Assembly (NCBI GenBank): GCA_902571135.1
Contig: CACGAU010000009.1
Coordinates: 1 to 43,923, forward strand
Length of the DNA stretch: 43,923 nucleotides
Direction of reading: 5' to 3'
DNA from: an uncultured Pelagibacteraceae bacterium
Lineage (GTDB): Bacteria > Pseudomonadota > Alphaproteobacteria > Pelagibacterales > Pelagibacteraceae
Shown here: positions 26,682 through 36,284 of the stretch, piece by piece
Numbering within the stretch: position 1 is the stretch's first letter
Layout of the letters: each line of letters opens with the position of its first letter
Program-made: the position numbers and the translations under genes
Notes under the pieces: model-generated
What the model saw: the letters and a program-made list of their open reading frames with translations, nothing else
Told to the model about the DNA's origin: nothing
Database searches by the model: none

Positions 26682-27461
26682 ATTTAGATAGTCTAACCAG
26701 TTCTCCAATTCTCTCATTCTAGAAACTTTATCTAATTTATTATTCTCAGTTTCTATATATTTAATATGATTATCGATTTCATCCTCATCTTTAAAAGCAC
26801 CTTTTTCTAAAAGTCTCTTTTTTCTGAAAATAATCAAATTGATCATTTTATTAAAAGTAATCTCAGGGTGGTATTGAAGCCCCCATACATTACAGTTACC
26901 AACTTTAAAATTTATTCCTTGTACGTTATTTATTGAGTTTGAGGCTAATAAAATTGAATCTTCTGGCATTCTTACGACTTCATCAAAATTAAACGCTGGT
27001 GTGTTAAATTTTTGATCTTTATTTTTATAAAGTGGATGATTTAAACCTTTTTCATTAATTTCTATGTTTGAGGCAATGCCTCTATGAGATCCTTTTGTAG
27101 CTTTTTTAACTTCCCCTCCTGCTGCGGTTACAGCTACTTGCATGCCCCAACATATTGCTAAAATTTTTTTGATTTTTTTCTGACATTCTTTCATAAATTC
27201 AATTTGTCTTTTTATTTCTGGAGTATTGTTATAAATATTTAAACTACTACCACCCCAAATAAGACCATCATAGCTTTCAAGTGCATCAATATTTTTATCG
27301 ATATTTTCATCTGAAGAAGGATTAACCACGTGGGTTTCTAATTTATCTGTGAAATAAGCCAAACTGTCTTTAAGACTTTCTGTATGTGTTTGAATTCCAG
27401 CCTCAGAAAAACTTTGATTTTCTTCTCGTAAGTTTCCTTCTACTATCAATATTTTTTTCAT
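26673..27461 (-). CDS. Class I glutamine amidotransferase-like protein
   Basis: A 262-residue standalone GATase-I domain. Nucleophile C104 lies in [10 protein letters not shown] and the partner residues H198 and E200 in LQYHPEI, so the triad is complete. The closest look is to GMP-synthase-type GATase domains used as standalone gamma-glutamyl hydrolases. Its ATG overlaps the alcohol dehydrogenase stop by one base (TAATG), so the two are co-expressed. Possible roles: hydrolysis of a gamma-glutamyl amide made by a glutamine-synthetase-like enzyme (gmaS lies further right), or transfer of ammonia. No partner synthetase is fused or adjacent, which favours hydrolysis. Confidence 0.8.
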   Translation of the reverse strand: MKKILIVEGNLREENQSFSEAGIQTHTESLKDSLAYFTDKLETHVVNPSSDENIDKNIDALESYDGLIWGGSSLNIYNNTPEIKRQIEFMKECQKKIKKILAICWGMQVAVTAAGGEVKKATKGSHRGIASNIEINEKGLNHPLYKNKDQKFNTPAFNFDEVVRMPEDSILLASNSINNVQGINFKVGNCNVWGLQYHPEITFNKMINLIIFRKKRLLEKGAFKDEDEIDNHIKYIETENNKLDKVSRMRELENWLDYLNLE

Positions 27462-28618
27462 TAAAATAATTCTCCAGAAATACTTTTTATATACATTTCT
27501 TTTAGATCATTTCGACTTAACTTTTTAGGATTCCCTCCTGTTGATGGATCTTCAAATGCCATTAAAGAAAGTTCATCTAAATCAATATTATTACAATCCA
27601 TCACATCTGATAATTTGTGTGGAATATTTAAATTTTTTCTTAATTCCAAAATCCAATTTAAAAAACTATCAAAATTTTTATTTAAATTAAGATAATCACA
27701 AATCGATATTATTTTGTTTTCGATGGAAGGTTTATTAAATGTTAAAACATAAGGCATAAATATTGCGTTTGATAAGCCATGGTGAACATTAAATTTACCG
27801 TTTACAGGGTGGCTTAATGAGTGGATTGCTCCCAGTCCTTTTTGAAACGCAGTCGAGCCCATTGAAGCTGCTGAAAGTAAATCCATTCTAGCTTTAACAT
27901 CTTTTCCATTTGTGAATGCTTTAATTAATGAATTTTTAATTAGTTTCATTCCTTCTATTGCCATACCATCAGCCATTGGATGATATACTGGTGCACAAAA
28001 CGCTTCTAAATTATGAGCTAGTGCATCCATTCCTGTTGCTGCTGTTAATCTTGGAGATAAATCTAATGTAAGTATGGGATCTAAAATAACAATCGAAGGT
28101 AACATTTTTGGGTGAAAAATAATTTTTTTTGCACCTGTTTCTTTATTTATAATTGCAGATGCTCTACCTGTTTCGGATCCTGTTCCAGCAGTGGTTGGAA
28201 CTGCAATAATTTTTGAAATTTTAGAACTATCTGCTCTTGTCCAGTAATCACCAATATCTTCGAAATCCCATAACGGTCGAGATTGATTGCACATAAATGC
28301 TATAGCTTTTCCAACATCTAAACCACTTCCGCCTCCTAAAGCTATTACGCCATCACAGTTCGAGGTATTATAAACTTTTACACCTTCATCTACATTTTCT
28401 CCAATTGGATTTCCCGTAAAATTAGAAAAGGTCGCTAAATTTTCAAAACTTTTTTTTAATCTTAATATTATATTTTTTATTAAATCTAAGTTAATTAAAT
28501 CCTTGTCTGTTACAAATAATGGATTTGAAATATTTAACTCTTTACAGGCTAAGGATAAATCTTCAATTCTATTTTCTCCTATCCACATAGTGGTTGGATA
28601 ATTCCAATTAATACCCAT
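27461..28618 (-). CDS. Iron-containing alcohol dehydrogenase
   Basis: A 385-residue group III alcohol dehydrogenase. NAD loop GGGSGLDVGKA (about 95-105), IAVPTTAGTGSETGRAS (about 138-154) and metal ligands in GMDALAHNLEAFCAP, GAIHSLSHP and FNVHHGLSNA are all present. Iron ADHs of SAR11 have been tied to methylotrophic growth on C1 compounds in published work, but the true substrate (methanol, another alcohol or an aldehyde) is uncertain. First gene of a two-gene minus unit, divergent from tmm. Start ATG 28618. Confidence 0.92.
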   Translation of the reverse strand: MGINWNYPTTMWIGENRIEDLSLACKELNISNPLFVTDKDLINLDLIKNIILRLKKSFENLATFSNFTGNPIGENVDEGVKVYNTSNCDGVIALGGGSGLDVGKAIAFMCNQSRPLWDFEDIGDYWTRADSSKISKIIAVPTTAGTGSETGRASAIINKETGAKKIIFHPKMLPSIVILDPILTLDLSPRLTAATGMDALAHNLEAFCAPVYHPMADGMAIEGMKLIKNSLIKAFTNGKDVKARMDLLSAASMGSTAFQKGLGAIHSLSHPVNGKFNVHHGLSNAIFMPYVLTFNKPSIENKIISICDYLNLNKNFDSFLNWILELRKNLNIPHKLSDVMDCNNIDLDELSLMAFEDPSTGGNPKKLSRNDLKEMYIKSISGELF

Positions 28619-28695
28619 AACAAAATATAATTTTATTTTTTTAAAAATTGTTAGTAAGATATATTTATAAATTTATTAATGATAGGAAAAATTCT

Positions 28696-30027
28696 ATGTC
28701 AAAAGTAGCAATCATAGGCGCTGGTCCATGTGGACTTTCAATTTTAAGAGCATTTGAGCATTTAGAAAATAAAGGAGAAAAAATTCCTGAAATAGTTTGC
28801 TTTGAAAAACAAGAAAGTTGGGGAGGTTTATGGAACTATAACTGGAGAACTGGTTCAGATCAATATGGAGATCCTGTACCTAACAGTATGTACAGATACT
28901 TATGGTCTAATGGACCTAAAGAATGTTTAGAATTTGCTGATTATTCTTTTGATGAACATTTTGGTAAGCCAATTCCTTCTTTTCCTCCAAGAGAAGTTTT
29001 GCAAGATTATATTTTAGGAAGAGTGAGCAAGGGAAATATAAAAAGTAAGATTAAATTTAATACAAGAGTCACAAACACTGTTTATAAAAATGATAAGTTT
29101 GAAATTAGCTACCAGGACAAAGTAAATAATAAAGTTTTAAATGATACATTCGATTATGTGGTAGTCTCTACAGGTCATTTTTCTGTGCCTTTTATTCCTG
29201 AGTACGAAGGAATGAATTCTTTCCCGGGAAGAATAATGCACTCACATGATTTTAGAGATGCAGAAGAGTTTAGAGGAAAAGATGTAATTGTTTTAGGGAG
29301 CAGTTATTCAGCTGAAGATGTAGCCCTGCAATGTAATAAATATGGCGCTAAAAGTGTAACAATCGGTTACAGGCATAACCCAATGGGCTTTAAATGGCCA
29401 AAAGGCATGAAAGAAGTTCATTACTTAGATAGGTTAGATGGAAAAAAAGCTATATTTAAAGACGGAACAGAACAAAATGCCGATGTAGTTATATTATGCA
29501 CTGGATATCTTCATCATTTCCCATTTTTAGATGAAAGTTTAAAATTAAAAACACATAACAGATTATATCCACCAAAACTTTACAAAGGAGTTGTGTGGCA
29601 AGATAATCATAAACTTTTATATTTAGGTATGCAGGATCAGTTTCACACATTTAATATGTTTGATTGTCAAGGATGGTATGCAAGAGATGTAATCATGGGT
29701 AAAATCAAAATGCCTAGTAATGACGAAATGGATAAAGACATTAATAAATGGGTTTCAATGGAAGAAAAATTAGAAAATCCTGATCAAATGATTGATTTTC
29801 AAACAGAGTATACCAAAGAACTTCATGAGATGTCCGATTATCCTAAAATTGATTTTGAATTAATTAGGAAACATTTTAAAGAATGGGAACACCATAAGGT
29901 AGAGGATATTCTAACTTATAGAAATAAATCGTTTTCTTCTCCTGTGACTGGATCAATTGCACCAATTCATCACACACCTTGGGAAAAAGCGATGGATGAC
30001 TCTATGAAAACTTTTTTAAATAAATAG
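28696..30027 (+). CDS. tmm: Trimethylamine monooxygenase (flavin monooxygenase)
   Basis: A 443-residue class B flavoprotein. FAD site AIIGAGPCGLSILRAF at the N-terminus, FMO fingerprint FPGRIMHSHDFRD (FxGxxxHxxxF), NADPH site VIVLGSSYSAEDVALQC, and the bacterial Tmm tail with SPVTGSIAPIHHTPWEKA. It oxidises TMA to TMAO with NADPH and O2, and may also act on dimethyl sulfide. The ATG at 28696 follows TAGGAAAA at 28683-28690; an in-frame ATG 48 bases upstream would add a non-homologous leader. Divergent from the iron ADH/amidotransferase unit; its end abuts gpsA convergent (4 bases). Confidence 0.92.
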   Translation: MSKVAIIGAGPCGLSILRAFEHLENKGEKIPEIVCFEKQESWGGLWNYNWRTGSDQYGDPVPNSMYRYLWSNGPKECLEFADYSFDEHFGKPIPSFPPREVLQDYILGRVSKGNIKSKIKFNTRVTNTVYKNDKFEISYQDKVNNKVLNDTFDYVVVSTGHFSVPFIPEYEGMNSFPGRIMHSHDFRDAEEFRGKDVIVLGSSYSAEDVALQCNKYGAKSVTIGYRHNPMGFKWPKGMKEVHYLDRLDGKKAIFKDGTEQNADVVILCTGYLHHFPFLDESLKLKTHNRLYPPKLYKGVVWQDNHKLLYLGMQDQFHTFNMFDCQGWYARDVIMGKIKMPSNDEMDKDINKWVSMEEKLENPDQMIDFQTEYTKELHEMSDYPKIDFELIRKHFKEWEHHKVEDILTYRNKSFSSPVTGSIAPIHHTPWEKAMDDSMKTFLNK

Positions 30028-30031
30028 AAAA

Positions 30032-30988
30032 TTAATATTTAATTTTTAATTTTTTGTTTTTAACAATTGCCTCTAATAAAGAGATCATTAACGGAACTTT
30101 TCGTTTATTAATTTTTTTAAATACAAAAGGAGCAATTTCAATTGCTAAATCAGCACCTTCAACTGTATCATTTTTCATAAACTTTTTCTTTGCTTGGGCA
30201 AAAGTATAGCCTTTACCTAGATATTCTCCCATTTTACTATTTCTTCCTCCCATTGCACTTACGTATAAATCTCCTAAACCTGCCAGACCATAAACAGTTT
30301 CCTTTTTTCCTTTAAAATAATTTGCAAGATGTTTCATTTCATCAATTGATTTTCTAAATAAAGCCGATGATGTATTAAGCCATTGTCCAGATCCAATTAT
30401 CATTGAATAAATATTTTTTATTGCAGATAAAAACTCAACTCCATTAACATCTCTACTAAATTCAGTTTGATAATAATTTGTTGAAATTAATTTTCCAATT
30501 TTTTTTGCAGTATTAATGTTTTTATTTGCAACAACAGTGAAGCTTTTAACTTTTCTAGCTAATTCTTTTGCTAAACATGGGCCTTTCAAAACTGAAATAT
30601 TTAAATTTTTATTATACTTTCTCAATAAGCTAGACATTGAAATTAAATTTCTACCATCTAATTTAAGACCTTTTGTTAATACCAAAATAGGTGATTTATT
30701 TTTAATTTTTGATAGATTTTTTCCAATCAAGTCTATTCCTATCGAACTTACAGCAATTACAATTAAGTCCCATTTGCGATCTAAAATGTCACTTGAAAAT
30801 TTATTTATTTTTAATTTTTTTGGTAAATTTATATTTAATGATGGGTGAATTTTTTTTTTTAAGCTTAATTTTTGTAATAATTTAAAGTTATATGGCTCTG
30901 TTAAAGTAACCGAGTGACCATTGTCTAACAATGGTATCGAGAAAGCAGCTCCCATAGCTCCAGCACCAACAATTAATATTTTTTTCAT
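30032..30988 (-). CDS. gpsA: NAD(P)-dependent glycerol-3-phosphate dehydrogenase
   Basis: A 318-residue GpsA-type enzyme. Rossmann start ILIVGAGAMGAAFSIPLL, VLTKGLKLDG, LKGPCLAKELARKV (ISGPTFAKE equivalent), VEFLSAIKNIYSMIIG with the catalytic Lys, and GLAGLGDLYVSAMGGRNSKMGEYL. It is rather divergent, with LTEP in the cofactor-specificity loop. It interconverts glycerol-3-phosphate and DHAP. Last gene of the minus transporter operon, 7 bases after glpK: glycerol kinase makes the substrate, so here it may run in the oxidative direction, whereas GpsA usually makes G3P for lipids. Confidence 0.85.
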   Translation of the reverse strand: MKKILIVGAGAMGAAFSIPLLDNGHSVTLTEPYNFKLLQKLSLKKKIHPSLNINLPKKLKINKFSSDILDRKWDLIVIAVSSIGIDLIGKNLSKIKNKSPILVLTKGLKLDGRNLISMSSLLRKYNKNLNISVLKGPCLAKELARKVKSFTVVANKNINTAKKIGKLISTNYYQTEFSRDVNGVEFLSAIKNIYSMIIGSGQWLNTSSALFRKSIDEMKHLANYFKGKKETVYGLAGLGDLYVSAMGGRNSKMGEYLGKGYTFAQAKKKFMKNDTVEGADLAIEIAPFVFKKINKRKVPLMISLLEAIVKNKKLKIKY

Positions 30989-30995
30989 TTTATCT

Positions 30996-32474
30996 TTATG
31001 CTAAGGTTTTTTTAATTGCTTGCTTCCAACCATGCAATATATGATTTCTTAGTTTTTTATTAATTTTTGGCTTAAAAGCTTTATCTTTTTTCCATGTATT
31101 TTTAATTTGATTTAATGATTTGAATTCTCCTACTTGATAACCTGCAAACAAAGCTGCTCCGAGAGCAGTGGTTTCTAAGACTTTAGGTCGAATTACTTTT
31201 AAATTAATTACATCTGCCAAAAATTGTGAAAACCAATTATTTGCTACCATACCCCCATCAATTTTAACTATTCTAGGCTTTAAACCATCTTTATTCATTG
31301 AATAAAATAAATCATAACTTTGATAAGCAACAGACTCGACCGTTGCTCTCACTAAAGTTTTCCAATCACTATCTCTTGTAAGTCCTGTTATTAAACCTCT
31401 TGCATCAGGTCTCCAATAGGGTGCGCCTATTCCACTAAAAGCTGGTACAACATAAACTTCATTATTGCTTTTTGTTGATTTAGCTATTTTTTCAGTTTCA
31501 TAAGCATTGTTAATTAATTTTATTTTATCCCTTAACCATTGCACGCCTGCTCCTGCTATGAAAATAGATCCTTCAAGAGCATACGTAGTCTTGTTATTCA
31601 ATCGATAACAAATTGTAGTTAATAACTTATTTTTTGAATTTATTTTTTTTGATCCAGTATTCATTATTATAAAAGCACCAGTGCCATAAGTACTTTTTAT
31701 AGATCCTTTTTCAAAACAAGCTTGTCCTACGGCTGCTGCTTGTTGATCACCTAAAACAGCTGAAATGGGTATTTCTTTTCCTGTAACTCTCTTGTCTGTT
31801 TTTCCAAAATTATCTGCGGAATTTTTTACCTCTGGCAATATACCCTTTGGAATTTTTAATTTCTGTAATATTTCATTATCCCATTTATTGTTATTAATAT
31901 TAAACAACATTGTTCTACTTGCATTGGTAGCTTCGGTTAAATGCTGTTTACCTTTAGTTAATTTCCAGATTAAGAAGGTATCAACCGTACCAAACAATAA
32001 ATTATTTGTTTTGAGTAACTTTTTTGAAACTTTTACATTATCTAAAATCCATTTTATTTTAGTGGCAGAAAAATAAGGATCTATAAATAATCCTGTTTTT
32101 TTTCTAAAAGCATTTTCATAATTTTTATTCTTAAGAGATTTACAATATTCCTGAGTTCTTCTATCTTGCCAAACGATTGCATTATAAATAGGTTTTCCAG
32201 TTTTTTTATTCCACAAAATTGTAGTTTCTCTTTGATTTGTAATTCCAATTGTAAGTATATGACCTTTCAAACTTATAGCTTTTTTAATTACTTGTTTTAA
32301 TGCTTTAAGTGTTGTCGACCAAATTTCATTTGGATTATGTTCTACCCATCCATTTCTAGGAAAGTATTGTTTAAATTCATATTGTGATATAAATTTAATG
32401 TTCCCTTTAGTGTCAAATAAAACAACTCTTGATGAGGTCGTTCCTTGATCAATGGAGACAATAAATTTTTTCAA
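30996..32474 (-). CDS. glpK: Glycerol kinase
   Basis: A 492-residue FGGY-family kinase. N-terminal ATP loop IVSIDQGTTSSRVVLFD, YNAIVWQDRRTQEYC (glycerol site), SAVLGDQQAAAVGQACFEKGSIKSTYGTGAF and the C-terminal EGSIFIAGAGVQWLRD. It phosphorylates glycerol to sn-glycerol-3-phosphate. The start codon is TTG (32474), as no ATG is near; this is the only clear non-ATG start in the window. It begins 4 bases after the permease stop, so it is part of the transporter operon and feeds gpsA next door. Confidence 0.93.
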   Translation of the reverse strand: MKKFIVSIDQGTTSSRVVLFDTKGNIKFISQYEFKQYFPRNGWVEHNPNEIWSTTLKALKQVIKKAISLKGHILTIGITNQRETTILWNKKTGKPIYNAIVWQDRRTQEYCKSLKNKNYENAFRKKTGLFIDPYFSATKIKWILDNVKVSKKLLKTNNLLFGTVDTFLIWKLTKGKQHLTEATNASRTMLFNINNNKWDNEILQKLKIPKGILPEVKNSADNFGKTDKRVTGKEIPISAVLGDQQAAAVGQACFEKGSIKSTYGTGAFIIMNTGSKKINSKNKLLTTICYRLNNKTTYALEGSIFIAGAGVQWLRDKIKLINNAYETEKIAKSTKSNNEVYVVPAFSGIGAPYWRPDARGLITGLTRDSDWKTLVRATVESVAYQSYDLFYSMNKDGLKPRIVKIDGGMVANNWFSQFLADVINLKVIRPKVLETTALGAALFAGYQVGEFKSLNQIKNTWKKDKAFKPKINKKLRNHILHGWKQAIKKTLA

Positions 32475-32478
32475 AATA

Positions 32479-34632
32479 TTAAGCTATGCCAAGATGTTTT
32501 TTTCTTTTTTCAACCCAAGTTCTAATCAAATTATCAAAAATCAATCCAATAAACGCAACACAGATACCTAAAGTTAAGCCAATTCCTGCTCCATTTTTAT
32601 CTGAAAGTGCTTTTAAAATGTATTGACCAAGATCTTCTGTTCCAATGAAGGCACCTATAATCACCATAAATAAAGCAAAAACTATTGTTTGATTTAAACC
32701 AAGCATCATATGTGGAAATGCTAATGGAAACTCAATTTTTGTTAATCTTTGAAATTTATTTACACCAGACATTGTTGCAGCCTCATGTAAGCCAACAGGA
32801 ACACTTCTAAGTCCTTCTATTGTATATCTAGTTGCAGGAATTGTGGCATAAACAATTACAGCAATTAATACAGAAGTATCTGTAATTCCAAATAGCATCA
32901 TCACAGGGATTAAATAGACAAATGATGGGAATGTTTGAAATATATCACAAACACCTAGCATGAATGCAGCTGATTTTTTATTTTGGAAACATAATGTTCC
33001 TACTGTAAATCCTATCAAACAAGAAATAACTACTCCAAAAGTTGCCATATATAATGTAACTAGCGCTCTATCCCACCAAGGGCTTAATGCTATAAATAAA
33101 GTCAAAGCAGCAACGACTAATGCTGATCGAATTCCTCCAATTAAATATCCTGCACCAACTGCTAGTACCAATGTAGCGACTGCAGGCATTCTTAAATATA
33201 AAGCTCTCATCGGTTGAAGCACATCTTGAATTAACCATGTATTGAATGCTTTTATATAAACAAAGAAAGTATCAAAAATCCAATCAACTCCTTTATTCCA
33301 AAAATCTGCTGTTGATATTCCTTTATTATGAGGAATTTCAAACAAGTAATTAAAACTACCTTTGAAAATAAAAGTCCCAACATATGCAAGAATTATTCCG
33401 ATTACGAATGAAGCTGCAAAAAATATTACGTTTTTATTTCTTTGGTAAAATGAAAGATTACCAAAATAATCTGTTTGTTTATTTGCCCATGCCAAAGACA
33501 TTTTATCAAGTAAAATTGCAATTAAACTAATACATAGACCGGCCTCAAGCGCTAAACCAATATTGAGTTGATTAAGTGCTAACAACAAATTAAATCCTAA
33601 TCCTTTTGCACCAATAAATGCAGATATAACTGCCATTGAAAAACAAACCATTATTACTTGGTTAACTCCAATTAAAATATCTCGTCTTGCTGTAGGAATT
33701 AATACCTTGAACATTAACTGCCAATTAGTACATCCACTCATTCTTCCAGCTTCAATAACTTCTGGGGGTATAGCTCTTAATCCCAATATTGTTAATAATA
33801 TCATTGGTGGGACCGCAACAACCATCGTAATGATTACAGCAGCATGATCTCCAACTCCAAATAGAACAAGCGCAGGAACTAATACAGCGTATTGTGGCAT
33901 TGTCTGCATCACAAGAAGAATTGGGTATAATGCTTTTTCAACACGTTTGCTTTTGTAAGCTGCAATACCAAGACCTAAACCAAAAATAAATGAAAGTGGA
34001 GCCGCAACAAGTATAAAAGAAAGTGTTTGCATTGAAGGTTTCCATTGACCAAATATAGAAATATAGATCATTGTTAAACCTGCAAACAAAGCTAATCCTT
34101 TTCCACTTAATTTATAAGAAAGTATCGCTGCTCCAGCTGCAACAATAGTCCAAGGTAAACCTGGTAACTCTAACCAAGGATAAGCATCAATAAAATCCCA
34201 GCTAGTAAATGCAACAATAGTTTCTAAACCTCCAAGTAGAATCTCTCTAATTAATTCAATTAAAAAGGTCATAAATGAAGTTAAATTTCTACTTACCTCT
34301 AATAGTAATGGTCGAGTTTTAAATTCTTGAGTATCTTCGTTCCAAAACTCCATCGGCATCCACTCATTCATTAAGAAAAATAAAGAGTCGTTTATCCAAA
34401 TAGGCAGCCATCCTAGAAGTGGAGGCAATCTCCAAAATACATCAAAGGCATAATACCTAACCTCTTTACCCAGAAAAAAGTAAACACTTTGGTTTGGATC
34501 TTTAACAAATTCAGCCTGGCCTCTTATAAATTTATAAGTTTCAGGAACATCAATTGCAAAACATAAAGCAAAAAATACAATTAATAAAAATAACCATTGA
34601 AATAATTTTGGATATTTTTTTAAATACTCCAT
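32479..34632 (-). CDS. Double-length ABC permease, tandem ProW-type domains
   Basis: A 717-residue inner-membrane protein with two copies of the betaine-type permease domain. First copy roughly 160-370, coupling loop EAGRMSGCTNWQLMFKVLIPTA; second roughly 530-710, coupling loop EAATMSGVNKFQRLTKIEFPLA. Both contain the VMQTMPQYAVLVPALVLFGVG / IFQTFPSFVYLIPVMMLFGIT type segment. One polypeptide may thus make the whole channel. The order binding protein, ATPase, permease near tdm matches the TMAO transporter TmoXVW of marine bacteria, so TMAO is a good substrate guess; betaine or choline are alternatives. Confidence 0.88.
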   Translation of the reverse strand: MEYLKKYPKLFQWLFLLIVFFALCFAIDVPETYKFIRGQAEFVKDPNQSVYFFLGKEVRYYAFDVFWRLPPLLGWLPIWINDSLFFLMNEWMPMEFWNEDTQEFKTRPLLLEVSRNLTSFMTFLIELIREILLGGLETIVAFTSWDFIDAYPWLELPGLPWTIVAAGAAILSYKLSGKGLALFAGLTMIYISIFGQWKPSMQTLSFILVAAPLSFIFGLGLGIAAYKSKRVEKALYPILLVMQTMPQYAVLVPALVLFGVGDHAAVIITMVVAVPPMILLTILGLRAIPPEVIEAGRMSGCTNWQLMFKVLIPTARRDILIGVNQVIMVCFSMAVISAFIGAKGLGFNLLLALNQLNIGLALEAGLCISLIAILLDKMSLAWANKQTDYFGNLSFYQRNKNVIFFAASFVIGIILAYVGTFIFKGSFNYLFEIPHNKGISTADFWNKGVDWIFDTFFVYIKAFNTWLIQDVLQPMRALYLRMPAVATLVLAVGAGYLIGGIRSALVVAALTLFIALSPWWDRALVTLYMATFGVVISCLIGFTVGTLCFQNKKSAAFMLGVCDIFQTFPSFVYLIPVMMLFGITDTSVLIAVIVYATIPATRYTIEGLRSVPVGLHEAATMSGVNKFQRLTKIEFPLAFPHMMLGLNQTIVFALFMVIIGAFIGTEDLGQYILKALSDKNGAGIGLTLGICVAFIGLIFDNLIRTWVEKRKKHLGIA

Positions 34633-34635
34633 ATT

Positions 34636-35667
34636 TTAACTACCGTTTTTTCTTCCCCCAAAAACTGTATCTATTATTTTTGAAGGTTTAATTGATCCTA
34701 CAATATTATTATTTGAGTCAATTACTCCTACTAATTTTTCTTGAGTAAGTATTTTTTCTGCAACATTTTCTATAATTTCATCTTTTGATACTTTTAAATC
34801 TCCTAAATTATCTTTACTTGAAGCATCCATTACATCCTCAATAATCAAAACCTTCTCTCTCGGTACTTCTTCAGTAAACTTTCTTACATATTCAGTTGCT
34901 GGATTTAGTACGATATTGGCTGGCGTATCTAATTGTTCAATTATACCATCTTTCATGATTGCTATTCGATCAGCTAACTTTAATGCCTCATCAAAATCAT
35001 GAGTGATGAACATGATGGTTTTCTGTAATTTTTCCTGAAGTCTTAAAAACTCATCTTGCATTTCTTTTCTAATCAATGGATCTAATGCAGAAAAAGGTTC
35101 ATCTAAAAACCATATATCAGGCTCTACTGCTAATGACCTTGCGATTCCTACCCTCTGTTGTTGTCCGCCTGAAAGTTCTCTTGGAAAATAATTCTCTCTT
35201 CCATCTAGTCCAACTAGTTTAACCATTTCCATTGCTCTACTTATACTCTCTTCAGTATTAGTGCCTTTTATCTGAAGCGGAAAAGCAATATTTTCAACAA
35301 CTGTTTTATGAGGTAACAAAGCAAAGCTTTGAAAAACCATTCCCATTTTATTTCTTCTAAGCTCAATAAGCTCTTTATTATTTAATTCTAATAAATCCTG
35401 ACCTTCAATAAAAATTTTTCCACCGGTAGCATCAGTTAATCTTGAAATACATCTAAGAAGTGTTGATTTACCTGAACCAGATAAACCCATTACTACTAAC
35501 ATTTCTCCTTTTGCAACTTCAAAAGAAGCATTATTTACTCCAACAATACATCCTCTTTCCTGAAAGGTTTTTGCATCTACATTGCCATTAGACTCTTCAA
35601 GCATCTTTTTGGCATTTTCTCCAAAAATTTTATAAACTGACTCGCATTTGATTAAAGTCTCAGACAT
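34636..35667 (-). CDS. ProV/OpuAA/TmoV-type ABC transporter ATPase
   Basis: A 343-residue ATPase. Walker A GLSGSGKSTLLR (about 61-72), Q-loop MGMVFQSFALLPHKTV, ABC signature LSGGQQQRVGIARSLAV, Walker B IWFLDEPFSALDP and H-loop ITHDFDEAL are all intact. The C-terminal 80 residues have regulatory CBS-like features (IIEDVMDASS, LVGVIDSNNNIVGSIKPSKI), as in ProV/OpuAA. It sits 3 bases before the tandem permease. It is the only betaine-type ATPase in the window, so it may also energise the permease at 7543-8430. Confidence 0.93.
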   Translation of the reverse strand: MSETLIKCESVYKIFGENAKKMLEESNGNVDAKTFQERGCIVGVNNASFEVAKGEMLVVMGLSGSGKSTLLRCISRLTDATGGKIFIEGQDLLELNNKELIELRRNKMGMVFQSFALLPHKTVVENIAFPLQIKGTNTEESISRAMEMVKLVGLDGRENYFPRELSGGQQQRVGIARSLAVEPDIWFLDEPFSALDPLIRKEMQDEFLRLQEKLQKTIMFITHDFDEALKLADRIAIMKDGIIEQLDTPANIVLNPATEYVRKFTEEVPREKVLIIEDVMDASSKDNLGDLKVSKDEIIENVAEKILTQEKLVGVIDSNNNIVGSIKPSKIIDTVFGGRKNGS

Positions 35668-35732
35668 AAATTGTTTTAAAGTTATATTAAATTTTATAAA
35701 ATTAAAATGTTAATAATTGTTGCCTTTCCTCA

Positions 35733-36284
35733 TTAAAAATTTTTAATAAAATAAACTCTAGTATCAATTCCAGTACTTAAAAAACTTAAAGCTTCTCCAC
35801 TTATAGTAATACTTTCATCAACACCTACATTGTTTCCACTAACTGTAAAACCCGCAAAACATTTGCTTTTTTCTTCATCCCATTTGACAAAAGTCTCATC
35901 AATTTTATTTCCATTAATTGTATAAAGCTCATGTGCTCTAAAATTTAAAAAATTTGCACCCATTATTGCTCTTTGAGGAATTAGCTTTGTAGCTTTACAT
36001 ACCTGCTCATATACTTCATCTGTTAATTTGTAGTGATCTGTTCCATCAAATGAGACCAATATACCAGAAGGTAATTTAGATATTAATTCGCTAAGTTTTT
36101 TTTCTTCAGCAATTCTCTCTTCTTCTAACTTCATTCTTTTTACTAAATCATCACCTTGTCCAAAAATTCCATTTAAAATACTAAAAGATAAAATTACTAT
36201 TAGTGTAATAAATATAAGACCAATAAATTGTCTCAAAGACTCAGGTAAATCTTTTATTTTATTAATATAATTTTCTTTAGACAT
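35733..36284 (-). CDS. Unknown membrane-anchored protein (183 residues)
   Basis: I do not recognise this protein. ATG 36284 overlaps the MORN gene stop by one base (TAATG) and is preferred to an upstream frame start at 36311. Residues 20-42 form one transmembrane helix (FIGLIFITLIVILSFSILNGIF), followed by a charged coiled stretch (RMKLEEERIAEEKKLSELI) and a soluble domain of about 110 residues ending ...DTRVYFIKNF. The N-terminus is likely cytoplasmic and the domain periplasmic. Coupled to the MORN gene and located between binding protein and ATPase genes, it may belong to the transporter operon; no function is evident. Confidence 0.65.
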   Translation of the reverse strand: MSKENYINKIKDLPESLRQFIGLIFITLIVILSFSILNGIFGQGDDLVKRMKLEEERIAEEKKLSELISKLPSGILVSFDGTDHYKLTDEVYEQVCKATKLIPQRAIMGANFLNFRAHELYTINGNKIDETFVKWDEEKSKCFAGFTVSGNNVGVDESITISGEALSFLSTGIDTRVYFIKNF

